Part shown: one piece after another, positions 18,594-26,305 of the stretch
Position numbering within the stretch: the stretch's first letter is position 1
Layout of the letters: each line of letters starts with the position of its first letter
Source: Pseudomonadota bacterium
Lineage (GTDB): Bacteria > Pseudomonadota > Gammaproteobacteria > Burkholderiales > SHXO01
Assembly: GCA_023430065.1 (NCBI GenBank)
Contig: JAEZCG010000119.1
Coordinates: forward strand, 1 to 34,190
Direction: 5' to 3'
Length of the DNA: 34,190 bases
Program-made: the position numbers and the translations under genes
The notes under the pieces: generated by a model
The model's input: only the letters and a program-made list of their open reading frames with translations
Told to the model about the DNA's origin: nothing
Database searches by the model: none

Positions 18594-18690
18594 GGCAGAA
18601 CCGCTCAACGCAAAGGCCGCGCGAAGGAAACCCGAAGTGCTTTTCTTTGCGCTCTTTGCGTTCTTTGCGGTTCTGTCTTTGGCGGTCTCC
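18594..18690. repeat. Intergenic inverted repeat, copy B, carrying a 38-codon open frame
   Basis: The left arm (about 18597-18630) reads AGAACCGCTCAACGCAAAGG and continues CCGCGCGAAGGAAA. The right arm (18640-18677) has TTTCTTTGCG, CTCTTTGCG and TTCTTTGCGGTTCTG; the arms are imperfect reverse complements over some 34 bases. In the plus frame the repeat is translated from an ATG at 18586 to a TGA at 18700-18702, giving 38 residues with a basic start (NAKAARRK) and a hydrophobic end (LFFALFAFFAVLSLAV). That frame overlaps the glgE stop and the treS start by ATGA at both ends. The peptide sequence is dictated by the repeat, so I do not call it a gene. Confidence 0.75.
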
Positions 18691-18698
18691 CACGCTGA

Positions 18699-21600
18699 AT
18701 GATGGATCGAGAAACGAACTTTGCCCAGCCGCTTCCGCCGGCGGCCTCCTCGCCGCTGCGCCCGCCGCAGTGGTTCAAGGACATGGTGCTCTACGAATGC
18801 CACGTGCGCGCGTTCTACGACAGCAACGGTGACGGCATCGGGGATTTCCCGGGGCTGACCAGCAAGCTCGACTACATCCGCGACCTGGGCGTGGACGCGA
18901 TCTGGCTGCTGCCCTTCTATCCCTCGCCGGGCAAGGACGACGGCTACGACATCTCCGACTATCACGACGTGCATCCGCAGTACGGCACGATGCAGGACTT
19001 CCGCCACTTCGTGCGCGAAGCGCACAAGCGCGGGCTGCTCGTGATCACCGAGCTGGTGATCAACCACACGTCGGATCAGCACGCTTGGTTCCAGGCAGCG
19101 CGGCGCGCTCCGGCGGGCTCCAGCAAGCGCGACTACTACGTCTGGAGCAATGACCCCGGCAAGTACGCCGGTACGCGCATCATCTTCACCGACACGGAGA
19201 GCTCCAACTGGGCCTGGGACCCGGTTGCCAACGCCTACTACTGGCATCGGTTCTTCAGCCACCAGCCGGACCTGAACTTCGACAATCCGCACGTGCTCAA
19301 GGCGGTGACGCGCGCCATGCGTTACTGGCTCGACATGGGCGTGGACGGATTGCGGCTGGACGCGATCCCCTACCTGTGCGAGCGCGAAGGCACCAACAAC
19401 GAGAACCTTCCGGAGACGCACCGGGTGATCAAGCAGATCCGCAGGCTGCTCGACGAGCACTACGGCGACCGCATGCTCCTGGCCGAGGCCAATCAGTGGC
19501 CGGAAGACGTGCGCGACTACTTCGCCGACGGCGACGAGTGCCACATGGCGTTCCACTTCCCGCTGATGCCGCGCATCTACATGGCCATCGCACAGGAGGA
19601 ACGCCACCCCATCGTCGAGATCATGGACCAGACGCCGGACATTCCGGACGCCTGCCAGTGGGCGATCTTCTTACGCAACCACGACGAACTGACCCTCGAG
19701 ATGGTCACCAGCCGCGAGCGCGACTACATGTACCGCATGTACGCGGCCGAGCCGCGCGCGCGCATCAATCTCGGCATCCGTCGGCGGCTGGCCCCGCTGA
19801 TGGAGAACGACATCGTCCGCATCCAGCTCGTCAACAGTCTCCTACTGTCGATGCCTGGCTCACCGATCATCTACTACGGCGATGAGATCGGCATGGGGGA
19901 CAACATCTTCCTGGGCGACCGCAACGGCGTGCGCACGCCGATGCAGTGGAGTCCGGACCGCAATGCCGGCTTCTCGCGCGCCGACCCCCAGCGCTTGTAC
20001 TTCCCGCCCATCATGGACGCGGTGTACGGCTACGAGGCAGTGAACGTCGAGGCGCAGACGCGCGACCCTTCCTCGCTGCTCAACTGGATGAAGCGCATGC
20101 TCGCAGTGCGCAAGAGCACACGTGCGTTCGGCCGCGGCACGCTACGATTCCTGCGGCCAGGCAATCGCAAGGTATTGGCCTACCTGCGCGAACACGAGGG
20201 CGACGTCATCCTGTGCGTGGCGAACATGGCGCGCTCGGCGCAGCCGGTCGAACTCGACCTCAGCGCCTATAAGGGCCTGGTCCCGGTGGAGATGTCGGGG
20301 CGCGTGGCTTTTCCTCCGATCGGCGACCTGCCGTATCTGCTCAGCCTGTCCGGGCACGGCTTCTACTGGTTTCGTCTGACCGCCGACACCTCGCCTCCGG
20401 TCTGGCATGAGGAACGTCTCGCGCCGGAGGATCTGCCCGTGCTGGTGCTGTTCGACGGATGGAACACGTTCTTCCGGGATCGCGTGGTGCCCTGGCGCAT
20501 CGGTATGGCCGAGCGCGTCCGCGCGAGCCTGGAGACCGACGCGTTACCGCGCTACCTCACGCGTCAGCGCTGGTATGCGGGCAAGGGCGAGGCGGTGGCC
20601 CGCGCCGTCCTCGTCGAGCACGTCGAGATTGCCGCCGGCGAGCGTCAGGCGCTGCTCGCCGTGGTCGAAGTGCCCGGGCACGAGGAGGCGATTCGCTACT
20701 TCCTACCCCTCACGCTGGCCTGGGAGCAGGAGGAAGAGCGGATGCGCGCCCTGCAGCCGGCAGTGGTCGCCCGCGTACGGCAGCAGGCGAACGTCGGCGT
20801 GCTGGCCGACGCGTTCGCCGACGAGGCCTTCTGCCACGCTCTGGTCGAGTGGATGGGACAGTCGCGGGTCATCGACGCGGGCGCGACCTCGCTGCGCTTC
20901 GGCAGCACGAGCGCGTTCGCGGAACTCGGCGGGAACGAGATACGCACGCTGCCACTGCACCTGCCCAAAGCCATGAGCAGCAACACCACCGTCGCGCTGG
21001 GTCAGCGCTTCTTCCTCAAGGCCTACCGGCGCCTGCGCCCTGGCACCAATCCGGAACTCGAGATGGGGCAGTTTCTCACCGCCGTGGCGGGCTTCCGGCA
21101 TGCCGTGCCCCTCGCCGGCACGCTCGAACTGGTGCGCGCCGACGGCATCACCACCACGCTAGCGGTGCTGCAGGGCTACGTCGAGAACCAGGGCGACGGG
21201 TGGGACTACACCGTGGACTACCTGACGCGCTTCCTGGAGACGCAGCGCACCGCATCCGAACCGCCGCCGGTCGACGTGCACGGTGCCTACCTGGCGCTGA
21301 TGCACACGCTCGGTACGCGCACCGGCGAGCTGCACCAGGCACTGGCCGCGCGCAGCGGGGATCCGGCTTTCGATCCGGAGGCGATCGACCCTGCCGACCT
21401 CACGCAGTGGCGCCAGCGCGTGCGCGACGAGGCGGAGTCCACGCTTGCACGGCTTCAGCGCGACCTGCCCCGCCTTGCTGACGACGCACTTCCGCTCGCG
21501 GAGCGGGTGCTCGCCGCCAGGCACGAGCTGCTCGCACGCATCGATGCCGCCGCGCCGTCCGAGATCCAGGCGGTGAAGATCCGCTACCACGGCGACTACC

Positions 21601-22031
21601 ATCTCGGTCAGGTTCTGCTCAGCCGCAACGACTTCGTCATCACCGACTTCGAGGGAGAACCGGGGCGCAGTTTCGACGAGCGCCGCGCCAAGCACTCCCC
21701 CATGCGCGACGTGGCCGGCATGCTGCGCTCGTTCGACTATGCGCAAGCCGGCGCCATGCGCCAGGAGACCACCCAGCACACGGGAGATTCCACGCGACTC
21801 GAGGCCCTCGCGCGCGCCTGGGAGAGCGAGGTGCGACGAGTGTTCCTGGACGCCTATGCACAGGCCACGGCGGGCGGATTGCTGTACCGCGACTTCGCCC
21901 ATATGGGCGGCCTGATCTCCCTGTTCGAGCTGGAAAAGGCCTGCTACGAGCTGCGCTACGAATTGGACAACCGGCCGGCTTGGGCATCGATTCCCCTGCA
22001 GGGGATATTGCGCCTGTCGGGTGCGGCGTAA
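18699..22031 (+). CDS. treS: Trehalose synthase/maltokinase fusion
   Basis: An 1110-residue bifunctional enzyme. Residues ~20-550 are a GH13 trehalose synthase that interconverts maltose and trehalose: YECHVRAFYDSNGDGIGDF is the TreS signature, with nucleophile D221 (DGLRLDAIPY), acid/base E263 (LLAEANQWPED) and D329 (FLRNHDELT). Residues ~600-1110 are a maltokinase (Pep2/Mak) with an aminoglycoside-kinase-like fold: RWYAGKGE, an ATP-loop region near RFFLKAYRRL, the catalytic D966 in YHGDYHLGQ and metal-binding D983 in ITDFEGEP. It makes maltose-1-phosphate for GlgE. The fusion is known from Pseudomonas and others. The start is the ATG at 18699 (or 18702). There is no Shine-Dalgarno sequence because repeat B fills the upstream region, so translation may depend on coupling. 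Confidence 0.96.
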   Translation: MMDRETNFAQPLPPAASSPLRPPQWFKDMVLYECHVRAFYDSNGDGIGDFPGLTSKLDYIRDLGVDAIWLLPFYPSPGKDDGYDISDYHDVHPQYGTMQDFRHFVREAHKRGLLVITELVINHTSDQHAWFQAARRAPAGSSKRDYYVWSNDPGKYAGTRIIFTDTESSNWAWDPVANAYYWHRFFSHQPDLNFDNPHVLKAVTRAMRYWLDMGVDGLRLDAIPYLCEREGTNNENLPETHRVIKQIRRLLDEHYGDRMLLAEANQWPEDVRDYFADGDECHMAFHFPLMPRIYMAIAQEERHPIVEIMDQTPDIPDACQWAIFLRNHDELTLEMVTSRERDYMYRMYAAEPRARINLGIRRRLAPLMENDIVRIQLVNSLLLSMPGSPIIYYGDEIGMGDNIFLGDRNGVRTPMQWSPDRNAGFSRADPQRLYFPPIMDAVYGYEAVNVEAQTRDPSSLLNWMKRMLAVRKSTRAFGRGTLRFLRPGNRKVLAYLREHEGDVILCVANMARSAQPVELDLSAYKGLVPVEMSGRVAFPPIGDLPYLLSLSGHGFYWFRLTADTSPPVWHEERLAPEDLPVLVLFDGWNTFFRDRVVPWRIGMAERVRASLETDALPRYLTRQRWYAGKGEAVARAVLVEHVEIAAGERQALLAVVEVPGHEEAIRYFLPLTLAWEQEEERMRALQPAVVARVRQQANVGVLADAFADEAFCHALVEWMGQSRVIDAGATSLRFGSTSAFAELGGNEIRTLPLHLPKAMSSNTTVALGQRFFLKAYRRLRPGTNPELEMGQFLTAVAGFRHAVPLAGTLELVRADGITTTLAVLQGYVENQGDGWDYTVDYLTRFLETQRTASEPPPVDVHGAYLALMHTLGTRTGELHQALAARSGDPAFDPEAIDPADLTQWRQRVRDEAESTLARLQRDLPRLADDALPLAERVLAARHELLARIDAAAPSEIQAVKIRYHGDYHLGQVLLSRNDFVITDFEGEPGRSFDERRAKHSPMRDVAGMLRSFDYAQAGAMRQETTQHTGDSTRLEALARAWESEVRRVFLDAYAQATAGGLLYRDFAHMGGLISLFELEKACYELRYELDNRPAWASIPLQGILRLSGAA

Positions 22032-22071
22032 GCGCGGCGCATCTGCGCCACGTCCTGACTAGGAGGTTCCA

Positions 22072-22776
22072 ATGGAAAGAGTCGACGTATTCCTCGATCC
22101 CGTGCGCGCATTCCTGGTGCAGATCGGCGCCTATCTGCCCAGGCTCGCCGTGGCGGTGCTCATCGTGCTGGCGGGCTGGCTGCTGGCAAAGGCGGTGCGC
22201 TTCGCCGTCTCGCGCGCGCTGCGGGCGGTGAACTTCAACGTGCTCACACGTCGCGCCGGAATCGACGGCTTCCTCGAGCAGGGCGGCGTGGAGGCGGACA
22301 CGGCGGAGCTGCTTGCCTGGCTGGCCTACTGGATCGTCATCGTGCTCGCCCTGGTCATCGCGTTCAACGGACTGGGACTGACCACCATCACGGAACTGCT
22401 CGGCCGCGTGCTCGCCTTCCTGCCCCGTGTGGCGCTCGCCATCGTGGTCCTTGCCATCGGTTTGTACTTCGCGCGCTTCGTCGGAGGCGCACTTACCGTC
22501 TACTTCCGCAACGCGCAGATCCAGGACGCCGACCTGCTCGGCGTTCTCGCGCAGTACGCGGTCGTGGTGTTCGTGGTCCTCGTGGGGCTGGACGTGCTCG
22601 ACGTGGGGGGTGGCATCGTGCGCCTGACGTTCCTGATCCTGCTCGGCGGCGTGGTGCTCGCCCTCGCGCTGGCCTTCGGGCTGGGAGGACAGCGCTGGGC
22701 AGGGGCGCTGCTGGAGCGATGGTGGCCGACGGTACGTCACGACGTTCGCGTGGAGGATCGCGATGAGCAACCGTGA
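22072..22776 (+). CDS. Five-helix membrane protein related to MscS-type channels (conserved TM-helix family)
   Basis: A 234-residue inner-membrane protein with five likely helices at about 22-43, 81-104, 115-138, 160-178 and 183-206. The pattern [16 protein letters not shown]...ALR, then [20 protein letters not shown] and a glycine-rich last helix ([15 protein letters not shown]), matches the conserved TM-helix proteins related to mechanosensitive channels. The cytoplasmic MscS beta domain is absent, so it may be a channel accessory or a minimal channel. AGGAGG lies 5 bases upstream of the ATG. It is embedded in the glucan locus: 40 bases after treS, and its last 14 bases overlap glgC. This position suggests a role in sensing or responding to membrane tension during osmolyte changes, which is inference. 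Confidence 0.85.
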   Translation: MERVDVFLDPVRAFLVQIGAYLPRLAVAVLIVLAGWLLAKAVRFAVSRALRAVNFNVLTRRAGIDGFLEQGGVEADTAELLAWLAYWIVIVLALVIAFNGLGLTTITELLGRVLAFLPRVALAIVVLAIGLYFARFVGGALTVYFRNAQIQDADLLGVLAQYAVVVFVVLVGLDVLDVGGGIVRLTFLILLGGVVLALALAFGLGGQRWAGALLERWWPTVRHDVRVEDRDEQP

Positions 22777-24001
22777 CGCCACGAACGTGCTCGCCATGGT
22801 GCTGGCCGGTGGTGAAGGCAGCCGGCTCACGCCGCTCACCGCTGAGCGCTCGAAGCCGGCGGTGCCCTTCGCCGGACGCTATCGCATCGTCGACTTCGTG
22901 CTGTCGAACTTCGTCAATTCCGGGATCTACGCAATCTACCTCCTCGTGCAGTACAAGTCCCAGTCTCTGATCGAGCACGTAAACCGCGCCTGGACCATGT
23001 CCGCCGCGCTTCCAGATCATTTCGTGACCGTGGTGCCGCCGCAGATGCGCGGCGGACCGGAGTGGTTCCAAGGCACGGCGGATGCAGTGCACCAGAACCT
23101 CAACCTGATCCACTCGCATGCGCCGTCCATGGTGGCGGTATTCGGCGCCGATCACGTGTACCGCATGGACATCTGCCAGATGGTCGACTTTCACCGCGCC
23201 AGCGGGGCGCAGGTCAGCGTGGCCGCCCTGCCCGTTCCGCGTGCGCATGCGCGCGCGTTCGGCGTGATCGACGCGGACGCCAGCGGACACATCCACGGGT
23301 TTCTCGAGAAGCCCGCCGACCCGCCTGGAATGCCGGGCGATCCGACCCGCTCCTATGCCTCGATGGGCAACTATCTGTTCGATACCGACGTGCTGGTGCA
23401 CGCGCTGCGCGAGGCCAACGATCGCGGCGAGCACGATTTCGGCAGGCATGTCCTGCCGCGGCTGGTGAACTCGCATGCCGTGTTCGCATACGACTTCTCC
23501 CGCAACCGCGTTCCCGGGCTGCGCGGCTACGAGGAAACCGGCTACTGGCGCGACGTCGGCACCATCGACGCCTACTTCGATGCCAATTTGGACGTATTGG
23601 GCGAGACGCCCCGCTTCAATCTGTTCAACCCGGAGTGGACGGTGCGCTCGAGCAATTACCAGGGACCCACCGCACGCATCCTGGACGGCATCATCCGCAA
23701 CAGCAGCCTGGGTGCCGGGACCCTGGTTCGAGGCGGGGCGATCAGCAACTCGATCCTCAGGCGGGAAGTGGTGGTGGCGGAGGACGTGGAACTGGACGAG
23801 TGCATCGTGATGGACCACACGCTGATCGGGCGGGGGGCGCGCTTGCGGCGGGTGATCGTGGACCGATTCAACATCGTACCGCCTGGCACCTCCATCGGTT
23901 ACGACCCCGATGCCGACCGGGCCCGCTGGTTCACCACGGAATCAGGCATCGTCGTGCTGCCCAAGGGGCAGTACACGCCGCAGAGCACGCGCTTCCACTA
24001 G
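22763..24001 (+). CDS. glgC: Glucose-1-phosphate adenylyltransferase (ADP-glucose pyrophosphorylase)
   Basis: A 412-residue enzyme that makes ADP-glucose from ATP and glucose-1-phosphate. The nucleotide-binding N-terminus [20 protein letters not shown] is intact, [10 protein letters not shown] holds the metal-binding aspartate, and FLEKPADPP is the sugar-phosphate site. The C-terminal third is the left-handed beta helix ([30 protein letters not shown]). The ATG lies inside the end of the membrane-protein gene (14-base overlap), with GGAGG at 22751-22755. No glycogen synthase gene (glgA) is present nearby, so its ADP-glucose must feed a GlgA encoded elsewhere or another glycosyltransferase. 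Length and motifs fit functional bacterial GlgC; the allosteric type cannot be told. Confidence 0.97.
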   Translation: MSNRDATNVLAMVLAGGEGSRLTPLTAERSKPAVPFAGRYRIVDFVLSNFVNSGIYAIYLLVQYKSQSLIEHVNRAWTMSAALPDHFVTVVPPQMRGGPEWFQGTADAVHQNLNLIHSHAPSMVAVFGADHVYRMDICQMVDFHRASGAQVSVAALPVPRAHARAFGVIDADASGHIHGFLEKPADPPGMPGDPTRSYASMGNYLFDTDVLVHALREANDRGEHDFGRHVLPRLVNSHAVFAYDFSRNRVPGLRGYEETGYWRDVGTIDAYFDANLDVLGETPRFNLFNPEWTVRSSNYQGPTARILDGIIRNSSLGAGTLVRGGAISNSILRREVVVAEDVELDECIVMDHTLIGRGARLRRVIVDRFNIVPPGTSIGYDPDADRARWFTTESGIVVLPKGQYTPQSTRFH

Positions 24002-24005
24002 TCGA

Positions 24006-24150
24006 AGAGCAAAGCATGAACGCAACGAGCACAAGGGCCGCAATGGAAGGCATGGGTAACTCTCAGGCCATTCTCCGCACGCCTGCATGTGCAGTGTCGT
24101 TCGTTCCCGCTTTTCTTCGCGCTCTTTGCGGCCTTTGCGTTTCCGGCTAT
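24006..24150. repeat. Intergenic inverted repeat, copy C
   Basis: The left arm (about 24016-24050) has degenerate AACGCAACGAGCACAAGGG and GCCGCAATGGAAGG units. The right arm (24111-24143) has TTTTCTTCGCGCTCTTTGCG and GCCTTTGCGTTTCC. A small perfect stem CTGCA-TG-TGCAG lies between them. It fills the gap between glgC and glgX. Its right arm, read in the glgX frame from an ATG at 24089, spells a hydrophobic stretch (FFALFAAFAFPAI) that mimics a signal peptide. Confidence 0.65.
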
Positions 24151-24175
24151 TCGCCCAATCGCTGAAGGAAGCCAC

Positions 24176-26305
24176 ATGGCCGTTCCCATCACTGCAGTCT
24201 GGCCCGGTTCCCCCTACCCGCGGGGTGCAACCTGGGACGGCGAGGGCGTCAATTTCTCGTTGTTCTCGGCGCACGCCGAGCGGGTGGAGCTGTGCATCTT
24301 CGATCCGTCGGGTCGGCGCGAACTGCAGCGCGTGGAACTACGCGAGCGCACGGAAGCCATCTGGCACTGCTACCTCCCGGAGGCGCGCCCCGGCCTGCTC
24401 TACGGTTACCGCGTGCACGGACCCTACAGTCCGGAGCACGGGCACCGCTTCAATCCGCACAAGCTGCTGATCGAACCCTACGCCAAGCACCTTCAGGGCA
24501 CGCTACGCTGGAGCGATGCGCACTTCGGCTACCGCATCGGCGGCCGGCGCGAGGATCTCACCATGGACCGGCGCGACAACGCCGCCGGCATGCCGAAGTG
24601 CCGCGTGGTCGACCCCGCCTTCACCTGGGGCGACGACCGTCCCCCGCGCATTGCCTGGCACGACACGGTGATCTACGAGCTGCATGTGCGCGGCTTCACC
24701 ATGCGCCACCCGCAGGTGCCCGAGCCCCTGCGCGGTACCTATGCGGGGCTGGCCACCGCACCCGTGATCGACCATCTCAAGCGGCTGGGCGTGACCACCG
24801 TCGAGCTCATGCCCGTGCACAGCTTCATCGACGACCGTCATCTGCTCGAACGCAGGCTGCGCAACTTCTGGGGCTACAACTCCATCGGATTCTTCGCGCC
24901 CGAGACGCGCTATTCGGCCACCGGCCGCATCAGCGAGTTCAAGACGATGGTCAAGGCCCTGCACTCGGCCGGGCTCGAGGTGATCCTGGACGTGGTCTAC
25001 AACCACACCGCCGAGGGCAACCACATGGGGCCGACCCTGTGCTTCCGCGGAGTGGACAACGCATCCTACTACCGCCTGATGCCGGACAACGCGCGCTACT
25101 ACATGGATTTCACCGGCACCGGCAACACGCTCAACCTCACGCACCCGCGCGTGTTGCAGTTGCTGATGGATTCGCTGCGCTACTGGGTCCAGGAGATGCA
25201 CGTGGACGGCTTCCGCTTCGACCTCGCCTCGGCGCTGGCGCGCGAGCTGTACGACGTCGACCGGCTCGGCACCTTCTTCGACGTGATCACGCAGGATCCG
25301 ATCCTGTCGCAGGTGAAGCTGATCGCCGAGCCCTGGGACGTGGGGGCGGGCGGTTACCAGGTCGGGAACTTCCCGCCCGGCTGGGCCGAGTGGAACGACA
25401 AGTACCGCGACACGCTGCGCGCATACTGGAAGGGCGACGGTGGACTGATCGGCGAGTTCGCACGCCGGCTCACCGGTTCCAGCGACCTGTACGAGGGCAG
25501 CGGCCGCACGCCCTTCGCCAGCATCAACTTCGTCACCGCGCACGACGGCTTTACCCTGCGCGACCTGGTCAGCTACAACGACAAGCACAACGAGGCCAAC
25601 GGCGAGGACAACCGCGACGGCCACACGCACAACCTGTCCTGGAACTGCGGCGCCGAAGGGCCGACCGACGACCCGGGCGTGAACGAACTGCGCGAGCGGC
25701 AGACACGCAACTTCCTGGCGACGCTGATGCTGTCGCAAGGCGTCCCGATGCTGCTGGCAGGCGACGAGTTCGGCCGCAGCCAGGGCGGCAACAACAATGC
25801 CTACTGCCAGGACAACGAGATTTCCTGGGTGGACTGGGACGCGGCCGCCGCTCATCCGGAGTTGGTGCGCTTCGTCCAGCGCATGATCCGCATCCGCCGT
25901 GAACACCCGGTGTTCCGCCGGCGCCGCTATTTCCAGGGACGGCCGATCCGCGGCGGCGTCAAGGACATCCTGTGGCTCAATCCAGAGGGACAGGAGATGA
26001 CCGACCACGAGTGGACGCAGGAATTCGCGCGCAGCATGGCGGTCTACCTGGCCGGCGACTCGCTTCTCGAGACCGACCGGCGCGGCCATGCGCTGCGCGA
26101 CGACAACTTCCTGCTGCTGCTCAATGCGCACCACGACGCCATCGACTTCATGCTACCGGCGATCCATCCGGGTGCCGCCTGGCAGGTCCTGGTCGACACG
26201 TCGGTGGCTCAAGGCCTCACGATCGACGGCCAGTTCGACGGCGGCGTGCGCTACCGGCTGCAGGGGCGCTCACTGGCGCTGCTCATCGAACTGACTCCCG
26301 TCTGA
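24176..26305 (+). CDS. glgX: Glycogen debranching enzyme
   Basis: A 709-residue GH13_11 isoamylase-type debranching enzyme that removes alpha-1,6 branches. The N-terminal CBM48 domain (residues ~8-160) begins YPRGATWDGEGVNFSLFSAH. The barrel has WGYNSIGFFAPETRY, nucleophile D349 (DGFRFDLAS), acid/base E385 (LIAEPWDVG) and D457 (VTAHDGFT), followed by the GlgX-typical HNEANGEDNRDGHTHN. The ATG at 24176 is chosen: AAGGA lies just upstream and the family starts here. An ATG at 24089 in the same frame would add 29 residues translated from repeat C, which should not be annotated as a signal peptide. Its stop overlaps the treZ start (TGATG). It would supply linear chains from the branched glucan to MalQ and TreY. 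Confidence 0.97.
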   Translation: MAVPITAVWPGSPYPRGATWDGEGVNFSLFSAHAERVELCIFDPSGRRELQRVELRERTEAIWHCYLPEARPGLLYGYRVHGPYSPEHGHRFNPHKLLIEPYAKHLQGTLRWSDAHFGYRIGGRREDLTMDRRDNAAGMPKCRVVDPAFTWGDDRPPRIAWHDTVIYELHVRGFTMRHPQVPEPLRGTYAGLATAPVIDHLKRLGVTTVELMPVHSFIDDRHLLERRLRNFWGYNSIGFFAPETRYSATGRISEFKTMVKALHSAGLEVILDVVYNHTAEGNHMGPTLCFRGVDNASYYRLMPDNARYYMDFTGTGNTLNLTHPRVLQLLMDSLRYWVQEMHVDGFRFDLASALARELYDVDRLGTFFDVITQDPILSQVKLIAEPWDVGAGGYQVGNFPPGWAEWNDKYRDTLRAYWKGDGGLIGEFARRLTGSSDLYEGSGRTPFASINFVTAHDGFTLRDLVSYNDKHNEANGEDNRDGHTHNLSWNCGAEGPTDDPGVNELRERQTRNFLATLMLSQGVPMLLAGDEFGRSQGGNNNAYCQDNEISWVDWDAAAAHPELVRFVQRMIRIRREHPVFRRRRYFQGRPIRGGVKDILWLNPEGQEMTDHEWTQEFARSMAVYLAGDSLLETDRRGHALRDDNFLLLLNAHHDAIDFMLPAIHPGAAWQVLVDTSVAQGLTIDGQFDGGVRYRLQGRSLALLIELTPV

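Noticed and set aside
18586..18702. The 38-residue frame as a genuine small membrane protein gene.
   Set aside because: Its sequence is fully dictated by the inverted repeat also found in two other gaps; kept as a finding about coupling, not as a gene.
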